Shown: positions 45,649 through 56,728, numbered from the stretch's first letter. The stretch is DNA of 64,000 bases from Branchipolynoe longqiensis (GCA_030323885.1 CM059191.1:1302001-1366000); one strand, 5' to 3'. Made by a program: numbers and translations. The notes: a model not told the origin generated them from the letters alone.

Positions 45649-47471
45649 TTGGTGCTAGGCCACGTGGCAGCCGAATTAGCTGCCGCGAGTCGACCTAGTC
45701 CAACTGAAAGTTACGTAACACACCTTCCTGCCTGGAATAGCATGCAGTCAGATTCGTTGACTGTTAAATCTGACCCTTTGTTTTATTCTGTTTCTGCAAT
45801 TGACTTAAACTGTCCTAACAAGTCAGGAAAATCATTTTCTGTTACTCGTGCTTGTTTCAACGCCAACTGCCAATGTGCACATTACATTGCCGGTCAGTTA
45901 ACGCAATTTAAACCATGCCGCATATTTGTAGAATTGTTTTTTCGTGGTGATTCTGACCCTGACTGGGCTTATATTCTACACGGCGCAATTTTTGGTTTTA
46001 AAGTAATTAATGAGAGTTTTCCTAACTCTTATTCTGCGAGGTTAAACCCAACTGCTGACGTTGTTCATACTGCATTTATCGAAAGGAAATTGTTATCTGA
46101 ATTGAAGCTTGGCTATTTAAGTAAAACTGATAAACCTCCAAATTGATCTCATAATATATTTTGTGTTCCAAAATCGCCCAGCGGGTTGCGGTTAATTGTT
46201 CACTGTAGCAAACCATTTAATAGATCCGTTAATAATTTTGTTGATGAAACTTGTTGTAAATTTAACTATAAAACTCTCGACACTTTAGTAAAATTTTTAC
46301 ATAGAAGCGATTTTCTTTCTATAATTGATATAAAAGATGCCTATCGTGCAATTACTATCCATCCTACTGCTAGACATAATCAGGGTTTAATTTGGAAATT
46401 AAATGGAAAAATTCAATATTTTCTTGATAACAGGCTTTCTATGGGCTTGTCCAGTAGTCCTTATATATTTAGTAAAATTTCAGAATTCATTTATCGTTGT
46501 GCTGTGCGACAGGGCGTCGCCCGAGTGGTCAATTATCTCGATGATTTTGCGATTTTGAACGATTCCTTCACTGGTTGTGTCAATAACCAATTAATACTAA
46601 TTAATATTCTTAGACGTTTTTTGTTGTTGTTAGCTTCACCAAGCTTCTTTCGCCATCAACTTCAAACCGTTTCCTTGGCATCGATGTTGACACAGTACAA
46701 TTGCAGCTTCGGCTGCCACCTGACAAAATTCTTAAATTGAAATTGTTTTTGAATAAAAGAAAAGCTACTCGTAAACAATTGGAGCGCCTTGGTGGGCGCT
46801 TGTCGCACTGCGCAACTGTTGTCAGGGGTGGGAGGTCGTTCTCCTCTAGAATATACGATGCCATCAGGGCTCTTCACCACCCATGCCATAAATTCCGAAT
46901 TAACTCTGCATTTCGAGACGAGAATTGGTGGTTAACCTATGTTGACTCATTTAATGGTTACAAAAGGATTCTCGGCATCCACACTCAATCCTTATCAGTA
47001 TATACTGATGCATCAAACACTGGTTTTGGTGTGCTGCACCAGTATGATTGGTGTGTGGGTTTCTTTGATTCTGAGACTGTTCCACACAAACTGTCCCAGC
47101 ATACTGCTCCATCTGATAAATCATGTTACAATGCTCACATAAATGTATGCGAGATGTGGGCGGTGGTTGCAGCCACCGACCATTGGTGTCATGGCTGGCT
47201 TAATAAGAATGTTGTTTTTGTGACGGACAACACAACTGTCCTCGCCACCTTAAATACTGGCAAGTCTGCCAATCCTATTATAATGAACTGGTTGAAGAGA
47301 CTCTTCTGGGTCTCTGTTAAATACAATTTTAATATTTCTGCTGTACACATTAAAACCAATTATAATTCAATTTGTGATGGTTTAAGCAGGTGGAGAGACA
47401 AATTATCTTGTGGTAAAATACCAGCTGCTGATCATAGCTCGTTAGTTTGCTGTTCGCACTTATTTAATTAA
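45649..47471 (+). pseudogene. Ngaro-2 reverse transcriptase-RNase H
   Basis: Reads as one protein apart from a TGA at 46144 (after KTDKPPN) and a frameshift near 46620 in a T-run. RT blocks in order: IFCVPKSPSGLRLIVHCSKP (46160), FLSIIDIKDAYRAITIHP, NRLSMGLSSSPYIF and the catalytic VVNYLDDFAI (YxDD, 46530). Then FLGIDVDT and LRLPPDKILKLKLFL. RNase H has SVYTDASNTGFG (Asp), NVCEMWAVVAA (Glu) and VFVTDNTTVLATL (Asp), ending ICDGLSRW. All catalytic acids are present, so the two lesions are recent or sequencing errors. Confidence 0.85.
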
Positions 47472-47481
47472 GCTTCTATAT

Positions 47482-48462
47482 TTGAACCTTCATTTTGCAG
47501 GTCTTGCTGAGCTTCATTCTGAAGCGAAAGACATTGCCTCGCGTTATTACGCTGCGAACAGCATCGCCACATGGTCTATGCAATTGCGGAAATACTTTAA
47601 GTTCATTGACGAGTTCCATGGTTTGCTTACCCCGACTCCATGCCCCCCTACTCAGGTAGCCATTTACATTGCTTGGCTCTCTCATTCTTTAAAATATAGT
47701 CCTGTTACCAATTATTTGTCAGCCTTAAATTTGTTCCTTCGTTCTGAAGGGGTATCTCCTATTGATTACTTGAACCACACTGTAAAAACGACCTTAGGCG
47801 GTCTTAAACGGGTTCTGGGCCAGTCAGTTAAATCGGCTGCCCCCCTTCTTCCTCGACACTTATCCCTAATTTTTTCTGGCTTTTCTGATTCTATTGGCCA
47901 CACTGCAACCAGGGCCGCCATTCTGACCGGCTTTTGGGGACTTCTTCGTAAGTGTCAATTAACTGATTCAGACTCTGTTCTGTTGCATTCAGATTTGTCT
48001 TTTTTCCCTTGGGGGATGATGTTATTCATTCGGAGAACAAAAACCAATCAATTTTCTGAGCGCAAACTTTTGATCCCCATTTCCAAATTAAAAAACCAGG
48101 AGTTGTGTGCTGTTTTTGGGACTCTTAAACATTTTGCACAGACTCCGTTACCTGCTGACGTGCCTGCGTTTCAGGTTCCTGCCCCTGTCGGGGGGTTTAT
48201 GCCTCTTCCTTACAGGAAATTGCAATCTACTATAAACATTTTTACTCGTGCCGTTGGCTTAAATTCTGATGATTTCTCTTGCCACTCTTTGAGAAGGGGG
48301 GGCTGTACTTTTTTGCATATGCAGGGAGCTTCATTGGAGGAGCTCAAAACCCGTGGTGATTGGCATTCGGACTGTATTTATAAATATATCGCTCAGCCAA
48401 TATCTGAACGCATCTTAAATGACATGAAAGTTTCAAATGCCATTGACAAAATCTTACTTTAA
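47482..48462 (+). CDS. Ngaro-2 tyrosine recombinase, intact
   Basis: An uninterrupted 326-codon frame encoding a tyrosine recombinase that would integrate the circular cDNA. The N-terminal core-binding region includes SRYYAANSIATWSMQLRKYF. The catalytic part has GFWGLLRKCQL (first Arg), RRTKTNQ (Lys), FSCHSLRRGGCTF (His and Arg), TRGDWHSD (Trp/His) and IYKYIAQP (nucleophilic Tyr). The usual length is 300-400 residues. It begins right after a splice-acceptor-like TTCATTTTGCAG (47491-47502), so the true start may lie upstream or be spliced. ATG at 47482 is the first in frame. Confidence 0.85.
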   Translation: MNLHFAGLAELHSEAKDIASRYYAANSIATWSMQLRKYFKFIDEFHGLLTPTPCPPTQVAIYIAWLSHSLKYSPVTNYLSALNLFLRSEGVSPIDYLNHTVKTTLGGLKRVLGQSVKSAAPLLPRHLSLIFSGFSDSIGHTATRAAILTGFWGLLRKCQLTDSDSVLLHSDLSFFPWGMMLFIRRTKTNQFSERKLLIPISKLKNQELCAVFGTLKHFAQTPLPADVPAFQVPAPVGGFMPLPYRKLQSTINIFTRAVGLNSDDFSCHSLRRGGCTFLHMQGASLEELKTRGDWHSDCIYKYIAQPISERILNDMKVSNAIDKILL

Positions 48463-48576
48463 CTTTTCCTCTTTCCTTACCTTACTGGTTTTTGTTCTTC
48501 TCTTTTACTTCTCTTTTATTATTACTTTCTTTTTTCTTTTCTTCTTGCTGGGTTTGGGCGTTCGCCCTTGGCGTTT

Positions 48577-49172
48577 GCCCAGCCAGATATCCTTATGCTA
48601 TTATGCTATTGATTACCTATTGTTGATATTGCCTATTGTCAACTCTGTTATCTATGGATATGTTATACTCACTTACCATATTACATTGTTACCTGTTTCT
48701 TCTCGTTATAATAAATGATATCGCCCATACCTAATTTGTTGCTTTCCTTCAGCCTACAGCTCGTATACAGTAAACTGTATACAGGTGTAGAGCGAGGGGC
48801 CTCCAGCAACTCTATTCAATGCTGGTCGCTACCACTGTGGTTCCCGGGTTCGATGCTAGGGGCGCGTGCAGCGCCTGTGTCACGCGCTGCACTGGACATT
48901 GTTCACTGCACTGGCCCAGCACTCGGCCTTCAACACTTCAGAGTGACACACCTCTTACCGTTTTTTCATTTTTTTTCAGGTAGGGCGTTTTCCCAGCCAG
49001 ATATCCTTATGCTATTATGCTATTGATTACCTATTGTTGATATTGCCTATTGTCAACTCTGTTATCTATGGATATGTTATACTCACTTACCATATTACAT
49101 TGTTACCTGTTACTTCTCGTTATAATAAATGATATCGCCCATACCTAATTCGTTGCCTTCCTTCAGCCTACA
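48577..49172 (+). repeat. Ngaro-2 repeats B1 and B2 with presumed A2 between
   Basis: B1 48577-48758 and B2 48990-49172 share about 180 bases from CCCAGCCAGATATCCTTATG to CCTTCCTTCAGCCTACA with few differences. Each contains AATAAATGATATCG, a possible polyadenylation signal. The 231-base spacer starts with the palindrome GTATACAGTAAACTGTATAC (48763-48782), placed where the A terminus should be. Confidence 0.85.
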
Positions 49173-49204
49173 CATTTATACATATAATATAGCACCTGTT
49201 TAAC

Positions 49205-49302
49205 CAAGAGAACAGACAGTGCACCAAGTGGTGGGTTTGATCATTTTGATTACACAGTACAGGCTGAGTGAGCCGTCTTAGTATTATAGGGTCTTGCTAA
49301 TA
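49205..49302. repeat. Solo terminus of the 38931 TIR family
   Basis: CAGTGCACCAAGTGGTGGGT, then GTACAGGCTGAGTGAGCCGT and TTATAGGGTC correspond to the internal and terminal blocks of 38931-40075 in a rearranged order. It is probably a deletion derivative. Confidence 0.55.
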
Positions 49303-49556
49303 CTCAGACTGTTAATAATTCACACTGTTAATCATTCATTAGAACTGTCAGGTGGTGTAGCAGCCAGGGAGGTGGCCACCCCCATGTCATTAATGATGCG
49401 CAGCGAAGGAGGAAGACGGAGGCATGAGTGGAGAAAACACACTTTCTTATGTAAAGTGTGGGGGGGGGGGGGCAATGTACAATGTGGGGGAGTAGCTGTA
49501 CAATGATAATGAGAAAATAAAGTGCAGGATAATGTCAGGATAATGTCAGAGTCTTT

Positions 49557-50505
49557 TTAGGGGAGCGGCCCCGAAGAGCCCTCCGCCAAAACATAGGAGA
49601 GGGCTCGAGGGGCAGCTGAGGCGGCGAGGCGGGGGAGGTATGTGTGGACCGCCCCGGAGGTCCAGGTGCCCTGGGCCATAATGTCGCGGAGGGGGACCCC
49701 GGCCCTCTGGCAGGCCTGGGCCGGACCCCGACGTAGACTGTGGAGGGTGTAGCTGTCGGGGGCGGGGATGGTGAGGGCGCGGAGCGCGCCTCTGAGGAGG
49801 GCGGTGAGGGTCCTGGAGTCGAGCGGCCGGCCCGAGGGCATGATGAAGGCCGGGGCATCCGGAGCAGCAGGAACAAGGGCGGTGGAGGCTTGCCAGGCGC
49901 CGACCGGGCAAAGGGGGGAGCCCGGGGTCGCGGGGATGAAGAGGGCGACCGCCCCCGAGGGCAGCGTGATAGTCTTTGATGTCCTGAGGAGCACGCGAAG
50001 CACGCCGGGGGCGGGGGCGACGTCGGCGCGGGTGATGGTGTGGGGGCTGGGAGACAGGAGGCTGGATTGTCTGAGCATCCCGTAGTACCCGAGGAGGAGG
50101 GCGGCCCGAGGGACGACGCCCGAGGGCCCGGCAGAGTGGAGGTGGGTGACGACAGCGGCGAGGTGATGAGGCAGGAGGGGCGGGGCTGGCCTCGGGACGT
50201 GGGCGGAGGCCCGCTCCCCGCCTCGGCAGACATCCCGGGCGAGGCGCGATCGGAAGGCGGTGGGATCGCCCCCGGCGGCCTCCACCCAAGAGCGCGCCCC
50301 CGGATAGGGCGTTGCGGACAAAGGCAGGGGTGATGGAGCGGGCGTAGAGGGCGGCCGTGTAGGCCGCGACATCGAAGGCGGTGGGTGCCAGAGGGTCACG
50401 CCCGTGGCCCGAGGCAAAGGTGACAGAAGCCTCAGCCTGGCGGCGGCGGTTTCTCCAGGTGGCGGGGGCGAGGGCGGCGATCCTGAGGCCGTCGACAGCT
50501 GCCAC
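49557..50505 (-). pseudogene. Ngaro-3 tyrosine recombinase (one frameshift)
   Basis: The N-terminal part in one frame (DGLRIAALAPATWRNRRRQA, to RSITPAFVRNALSG) shifts near 50300 to a second frame that stays open to the stop. Catalytic blocks are complete: YYGMLRQSSLL (Arg), LRTSKTITLP (Lys), YTLHSLRRGPAQ (His, Arg), IMAQGTWTSGAVHTYLPRL (Trp and nucleophilic Tyr). The C-terminus APRALSYVLAEGSS is shared with element 4. A single frameshift in a G/C-rich tract is its only visible lesion. Confidence 0.8.
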
Positions 50506-50528
50506 CTCGGCAGAGGAGAATCCTGGAA

Positions 50529-52136
50529 TCAGAGGCCAGGGTTGTAGGGGAAGCTGTCGTGATCGGCGTGGACGTAGGTGAGTCCGAAGCGAGCGACCTC
50601 GGACTGCGCGAGCTCGGCACAGGGGCCGGGGAGATGGGCGCGGCTGAGGGTGTCCGCGAGGATGAGCTCCGCCCCGGGCTTATGGAGGATGGCGAGGGTA
50701 AATGAGCCCTCAGCGGCCATAAGCCAGAGCTCCCGGGCGCAGGTGCCGAGGACCGCATCGCGGGCTCGCCCGGGGTCGAGGGCGGGCCCGCGATGCGGTC
50801 CTCGATGACAACGGTGACCCCAGCGACGTCGCAGGGGAGGAGGGCGTGGAGGGCGACCACCAGGTTGATGGCCTCGAGCTGGTGGATGGTGGGATATCGC
50901 TCCCGGTAGGCTGCGGAGTATCCTCGGGCGTAGCAGTGAGTGGCGGAGTAGGCCCCCCCCGCCAGTGAGGCAGGAGTCGCACTCGATCACCACCCGGTGG
51001 ACCTCAGGGGCGCGGAGGAGGCAGAGGCCGTCGGTGGCCCGGCTGTAGGCCACAAACCACCTGAGGTCGCGGAGGGCGTCGTTCCCGAGGGTGATGGAGG
51101 CGGCACCGTAGCAGGTGCGGAGGGCGGCGAGGAGGCGGGCCATGAACTTCCTCGCAGGGAGGACACAGCTCCCCACGTGGTTGAGGCGCCCGAGGACACT
51201 CTGCAGATCGCGGCGGCCGAGGGTCGGGTGGGCGACCCGGGCCTCACAGTCCCGGATGAGGTCGTCGACCTTGTTGGGTGCGATGCGGATGGTCATGGCC
51301 TCGCTGTCGATGGCGAAGCCTAGCCACGTGAGGCGGACCGCAGGGGGGTGGCACTTCCCAGGGGCCACCGCCAGGCCGAGGGCCCCGGTGAGGGCGATGA
51401 AGGCGTCGAAGGGCTGGCGGGCCCTCAGGAAGGTGCGCTCGCACCCGACAAAGTCATCCACATAGACGAGGGCATGGAAGCCCTCGCGGCGGAGGACCCA
51501 GGCGACTTTGGAGGTGACTCGGACGCAGGCGGTGCCGGAGGAGCGGCATCCGAAGGGGAGGGCGAGGTCGACGTAGGTCGCGCCGTCGAGGGTAATGCCG
51601 TAGAGAGGGCAGGAGAGGGGGTCGGCCCAGAGCTGGCGGTAGGCACGGGAGATGTCCGCAGTCCAGGTGTAAGCTCCGGGGCCCTCGGCGACGAGGCGGC
51701 GACCCACGTTGGCGACACTGGGGAGGCTATAGGCATGGGGGGTGCCGAGGAACTCGCGCCTGGGGATGCCAGCGTTGACGCTGCGACCTGGGGGGTATGA
51801 AAGTTCGACGATGACCCGCCTCTTGCCCGGGTCGGACTTGGGGGCGGGTCATCATGGGGGAGACCTGGGCCCAGGGGTAAAGGGAGGGGCGAGGAAGGGG
51901 CCCGCGAGGGCACCGTTGGCGAGCTCAGTGGCTATGAAGTCGCGGAGGTGGGCATGGTGCTCCGGGGCTTCACGGTGGTTGGTGTAGGTGGGGCGGTGGG
52001 GGGTGCTGGCACAGTAATTGGCGGGGAAGCCAAACTCGAGGAGGTCGACGAGGTCGCCATCATGGTATCCGTGGAGGCGGGCGCGCCAAGCTGCGATGTG
52101 GAGGCCTGAGGGGAGGGGGATGCGGGCGGCCAACAA
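50529..52136 (-). pseudogene. Ngaro-3 reverse transcriptase-RNase H
   Basis: The RT N-terminal segment (HLRDFIATELANGALAGPFL, 51930) is separated by a frameshift near 51850 from the core. The core has TWTADISRAYRQLW, YVDLALPFGCRSSGTAC and the catalytic ALVYVDDFVG (YxDD), then LTWLGFAIDSEAMTIRI. RNase H has VIECDSCLTGGG (Asp) and, after frameshifts in a C-run near 50957, YPTIHQLEAINLVVALHALL (Glu) and VLGTCARELWLMAAEGSFTL. The second Asp block is replaced by an 18-bp-arm hairpin (50748-50803). The C-terminus SRAHLPGPCAEL... ends at 50529. Confidence 0.8.
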
Positions 52137-53210
52137 ATTAGGTAGGCCCGCGAACCGGAGGGCATCGTAGCCGCGGGAGAAGGTGGGGTAGCGGTCCCAT
52201 GTGGGGGCGGAGAGGTGGGGCCATATGCGAGGAGGGTTGGGCGGTATTGGTGGGGGGAGGGGCCGCAGGAGGGGGCGGCGGGGAGGGTGTCCTGTATATC
52301 AGCATCGACGACGTCGGCGATGGGTTCGCCTAAGTCGCCAGAGGGGGGAGGGGGGGTGAGGTGAAGGAGGGGGGCTGCCGGGGGGGGAGGGGGGAGGAGG
52401 CGCGGTCGTCGTGACGGAGAGGGAGTTGGAAGTCGGCGGTGGAGGAGGTGAGGGGGGCGAGGGGGATGGGGGGGGGTCAGGGACACCGCCTACCTACACC
52501 ACCTCCCCTCGGGCCGGGGAGGTGGTGTAGGTAGGTGGTGTCGCCGGGGGAGGGTGCGGGGCGGCGACGGCGGCAGCGGGGGTGAGGGTGGGGGCCGGTG
52601 GTGGTGGAACAGTGCTGGCGGGGGGAGGGAGGGGCAGCGGGGGCGGTGGTGGTGGAACACTGCTGGCGGGGAGAGGCAGGGGCAGCAGGGGCGGCAGGGG
52701 AGAGAGGGCCGGCAGGGCCGCCAGGCCGAGCAAGGCGAGCAGGGCGAGCAGGGAGGGCAGGGCGAGCAGGGGTGGTGGTGGTGAGACACTGCTGGCGGGG
52801 AGCGGGACGGTTATGTAAAGGGAAAGCGGCGGGTTGGCGGCGGCCCGGGGGAGGGTTACGTAACCGGCCGGCGGAGATGAGAGGGCCTGCGGCGCGGGGG
52901 GTCCCCCGGGTGCTGCGTCGGCCCCGGAGGGGGGCCGGGGGGCGCCCTGTGAACGGGCGGCGGACTTCCGGCCGCTTAATTGCTGCTTCCAGTGTTGGGT
53001 CGTTGCGGCGGCGTCTTGTGACGTCAGAGGGATGAGGCTGACGTGTGTATTGGCGGCAGATGGTCGGGGGATGTGAGGAGCCCTCCCGGGAGGGGGGTCG
53101 CCGCTGGGAGCGGCTGGTGCTCGGGCTTAGTGGTGGGGGGGCGGTCGTTGGGCCAGGCCCTCCTGGTGCGCGCCTCTCCCGAGCCGGGTGGGCTGGTCGC
53201 TGCCGACGGA

Positions 53211-54440
53211 CTAAAAATCCGCCGAGGGGGTCGTGGGGGCAGCGGAGGCGCGTTCCCGGAGGCGCTTGGTGTTGCACACCGCCTCACTGTGCATAGTGAG
53301 GATGCGCCTGACGTTGGCGCAGTAGGCGCAGGCATGGCGCCTCCGGGCGCCCTGCTCCCTGTGCGCCTCACCGGCGGGGGCGAGGTCGCATGAGGCGGGG
53401 TCCCGGTTCCAGGCTGAGCAGGGAACCCCATAGGCTTCTCAGGTGTAGGGAGTCCTGGCGTCGGTCTGGGAGGCGCGCGGCTGGGGGGCGGCCGCGGGGC
53501 GAGGGGCGGCTGGGGTGCGTGAGGTGGGGGCCCTGGTGCTGGAGACGAACGTCGCGGGGGCGGTGAGGACGTCCAGACGGACAGCATTGATGGCGATGGG
53601 GTCAGACCATCCGTCTGGGAGGCGTCCGTCGGCCACCCACGCGAACACCGCCTCGGACCAGCGCCGGACCGTGGGCCAGGGATGGGTTACACAGTCGCGC
53701 TGGACCGTGGGGTTGTGATAGAGGAGGCCTGGGATGGAGTTCGAGGGGAAGGCGTTGTGGGACTCGAGCATCCTGAGGGTGAGGTTGTACTCCTCCAGGG
53801 TGGCCTCTCCGTTTTACCGCCCTCCCCTCGGGCCCACGCTCGATGACGTGGTGGGGGAAGACGTAGCCCTGAGGAATACCTCTGCGTCGTCCCGTGTTGT
53901 GCGTGTCGGCGGATTCCAGGATTTCTCGGACTGCGTCGGCCGCGGAGGTGGAGCTGTGGTCGGCCGCGGAGGCGAGTAGAGTCCGGGAGGCGACCGTGCA
54001 CGTCATGGAGGCTCCCCGCCTCATGGTCTGTAGGTAGAGGGGGGGACGTCGGATGCGCTTGGGGGCGGGGCGGTCAGCTGGCGTTGTGTCGCGGGGGCGG
54101 CGCCCGCGGCCTCGCAGGTGAGGCCCTCCATAAAGTCTGTGAGGCGCTCCAGGACTGAGGGGGCCGAGGGAGGCGGGGGGGCTGGTGCCGGTGCGGGGGC
54201 CGGCGTTGCCCCCTGGAGGAGGAGGCTCTCCACGAGTCCATTGAGGCGTTCTACAGCACGGGAGTTGGCGTCGATCCGATCATCGGTGGTGGGGACCCGC
54301 ACCGGGGCCTCCTCACTGGCGGCAGGCCGGGAGGAGGGGGGCGGCGACGTCGCGGAGGCGGCGTCGGCTGTGGAGGACGGTGGTGTGGCGGCTGCTCTCC
54401 TGGATGTGCGGGCGGCCCGTCGTCCTCTTGTGCGCGGCAT
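53211..54440 (-). pseudogene. Ngaro-3 gag-like protein
   Basis: It starts at the ATG at 54440 (MPRTRGRRAARTSRR), has a low-complexity N-terminus with DDRIDANSRAVERLNGLVES (short coiled coil), then ADAVREILESADTHNTGRRR and GIPQGYVFPHHVIERG. A frameshift near 53820 leads to AVFAWVADGRLPDGWSDPIA, and further shifts to the zinc-knuckle-like end CSAWNRDPASC...HACAYCANVRRILTMHSE. It ends SADF-stop at 53211, like SPDF-stop in element 4. It would package element RNA. Confidence 0.75.
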
Positions 54441-54479
54441 GACTGGCGTAGGCCGGCGAAGTGAGGGTCGTGGAGGCGT

Positions 54480-55459
54480 GTGGGCTTCCAGGGGGCAAAA
54501 AAGAAGAAAGGAGCAGTGCGTCTGGCAGGAGAGGGAGGCTGAGTGGCGAGAGAGGGCAGCGAGGCTGGGTGATAAGGAAGAGAGAGAGGGGGGGGGTTAC
54601 GCAACGCAACGGTCGTGGGCTGGGGGGGGAGAGGGGGGGGTCGCTCAGGGACATGAACACGCGGCTCCACAAGAAAAAAAGCGGGGACGGAGCCGCTGAC
54701 CTGACCGAGCGGGAGCAGTGGATCCTGCGCAAGTTGGGCTTCCTGCAGTCCGTCGTCCGTCACCGACCGGAGCCCTGCAGGAGTGTAAGTACATAAACTT
54801 TTATCGTTCTGACAAGTGCGGCCGTTAGTGGTTTGTGTGGCTGCTCCTGCTCCTGCACCTGCTCCTGCACCTGCTCCTGCACCTGCTCCTGGACCTGCTC
54901 ATGTGTCTGCAAGTGAGGCATACCAGCTTCAACCCCACCAGTGGACTCACCAGCCACCACAGGCATCACCATGGGCTTCACATACACACGAGTATGTGCA
55001 GTGCTATATGGGGCAGCCGCACATTCATCATCAGCCACAGCCACAGCCACCTCTGCCAAGTCTTCCGCCTCAGCCTCTACCTCCAACCTCCGTGGGTCAC
55101 GAGGCGGCCACAGCACCGCTGGTGGTACGGCCATCACCGCCGCACACTGCTGGACAACTACAGACATTAGGGATGGCGGGGCACACGAGGGGCTCTCCCG
55201 GAGTCGTGGTGCACACGGGTGCTCCGCCCACTGTGGGTGTGGCATAGCCGGGGACTTGCGCTGCCGCAGACATCGCGACTCCGACACGCGGCGACCCCAC
55301 CCAAGTGAACTGTCTGAGTCGGCCAGCCCAGAAGGACTATTGAACTTGTCGGGGCTGTCCGGGATATCTGGCATGTTGGGCGCAAATTTGGACTTATTCC
55401 CCTCGTCAGCCACACAGTCGCCAGCTGATGCCACTTCTAATGGCAAGGGAGAGAAGTGA
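54480..55459 (+). pseudogene. Myb/MADF-like transposon gene, copy B (shortened)
   Basis: The DNA-binding exon matches copy A: WQEREAEWRERAARLG, then by frameshift SLRDMNTRLHKKKSGDGAAD and LTEREQWILRKLGFLQSVVR, to donor GTAAGT (54785). The intron and the first 130 or so codons of exon 2 are deleted. The Pro/Gln/Ala-rich tail follows (WTHQPPQASPWASHTHEYVQ, against WTHQPLPASPWASQTQDYVQ in copy A). Its 5' end lies within about 40 bases of the gag start of element 3 on the other strand. Decay is clear, so no protein is expected. Confidence 0.7.
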
Positions 55460-55739
55460 TTGTAAATATGTGTAGATATGTAGTCTTAGTTTTTATTTAT
55501 CTTTGTACATTTGTATGTATATATATTGTATGTTTATATATTGTTTGTACATTTTTATGTATATATGTAAATATGTCAAGATGTTTAAATAAATAAATAT
55601 ACTATCAATTTTAATTTTTGTGTCCGTGTTCAGTAAAGGCATGCCATCATTTAATTGTTATACATTAAAGTACAATTAAAATTAAAATTAAAATTAAAAC
55701 ATGAATAAAAACTTTAAATTAAAAATATTTATAATAATC
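55460..55739. other. AT-rich 3' flank of copy B
   Basis: Contains an AATAAATAAATATAC signal near 55587 and ATTAAA repeats at 55674-55700. No gene seen. Confidence 0.5.
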
Positions 55740-56240
55740 TTTCTCCTTCCCCTTTCTCCCTCCCCTCCCTCCCTCTATCTCTCTTCCTCCCTCTCTCTAT
55801 CTCTCTTCCTCTCTCTATATCTCTCTTCCTTTCTCTCTATCTCCCTTTCTCTCTCTCTAGCTATCTTCCTCCCTCTCTCTATCTCTCTTCCTCCCTCTCT
55901 CTATCTCTCTTCCTCCCTCTCTCTATCTCTCTTCCTCTCTCTCTATCTCTCTTCCTCCCTCTCTCTATCTCTCTTCCTCTCTCTCTATCTCTCTTCCTCC
56001 CTCTCTCTATCTCTCTTCCTCTCTCTATCTCTCTTCCTCCCTCTCTCTATCTCTCTTCCTCTCTCTCTCTCTTCCTCCCTCTCTCTATCTCTCTTCCTCT
56101 CTCTATCTCTCTTCCTCCCTCTCTCTATCTCTCTTCCTCCCTCTCCTATCTTCTTCCATATTCTTTTCTCCCTCCATCTCTTCTCCTCCCTCCCTCTATC
56201 TCTTTCCTCCCCCCTCCCTCCTCCCCCTCCCTCCCTCTAA
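55740..56240. repeat. CT-rich microsatellite
   Basis: About 500 bases of pyrimidines with repeating CTCTCTATCTCTCTTCCTCC. The apparent Ser/Leu-rich protein from 55701 is an artefact of the repeat. Confidence 0.95.
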
Positions 56241-56244
56241 CTCA

Positions 56245-56690
56245 TCGGAATGACCGAAGAAGGCGTGCGTCGCCTTTATATACCGAGACCATAGGTCGGG
56301 CATACGCCACTCATACGCTACTCATACGCTTTGCATACGCTACGAATACGGTCCCATATGCAACTTGTAGGTTCTGCGTATGCTGCATACGCCCGAGATA
56401 CGCCCGAGATACGCCCGAGATATGCCCGTGATGCAAGTTGAGCGTACGAGTAGCGTATGCCGGCGTACCCCTAGTGTACGAGGAGCATATGCCGACATAT
56501 GAGAAGCGTATGAGTAGCGTATGAACCATATGCCCCCGTAGGTTGAGATTTTTTGAGCATGCACAACAAAATTTGGACGGACGGACGGGAGAAAGCGTAT
56601 GGCGGCGTACAGCGGCATAGGCCGGCATAAGCCGGCACATGACGGCGTATGCGGAGCGTACGCATAGCATACGTGTACACAACCAAACAA
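56245..56690 (-). promoter_or_regulatory. Second ATATGCGTA-type motif field with TATA box, minus strand
   Basis: Read on the minus strand, motifs such as GCGTATGAGTAGCGTATG, CATATGTCGGCATATGC and three CGGGCGTATCT units lead to a TATA box (GTATATAAAGG, 56274-56284). The layout matches the region upstream of gene A (40465-40942), but downstream lies only the CT-rich microsatellite, so the gene it served is gone. Confidence 0.5.
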
Positions 56691-56728
56691 CAACAAAACA
56701 AACCCACCCCCAACCCCCAAAAAACCCT

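Larger units (their letters stand above)
45649..49172 (+). mobile_element. Ngaro-like element 2, nearly intact
   Basis: RT, RNase H and tyrosine recombinase in order on one strand, followed by B1 (48577-48758), a spacer, and B2 (48990-49172), near-identical direct repeats. The methyltransferase domain of classical DIRS1 is absent between RNase H and recombinase, which favours Ngaro. It is AT-rich, unlike the GC-rich elements 1, 3 and 4, so it is a separate lineage. A1 was not found. Confidence 0.8.
49546..54440 (-). mobile_element. Ngaro-like element 3, GC-rich, minus strand
   Basis: Gag, RT-RNase H and tyrosine recombinase lie in order from 54440 down to 49557. It belongs to the same lineage as elements 1 and 4 (shared gag and recombinase C-terminus). 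Split repeats were not detected at either end, so its termini may be lost or divergent. Several frameshifts occur in G/C runs. The 52140-53210 interval between gag and RT is proline-rich low complexity with a 20-bp-arm hairpin at 52489-52535. Confidence 0.8.

Noticed and set aside
45649..49172. Classical DIRS1 rather than Ngaro
   Set aside because: No methyltransferase domain between RNase H and recombinase, and the 3' B repeats are direct rather than inverted termini with an internal complementary region.
55701..56240. Ser/Leu-rich protein of 179 residues
   Set aside because: Produced by a CT-rich microsatellite; no other coding evidence.
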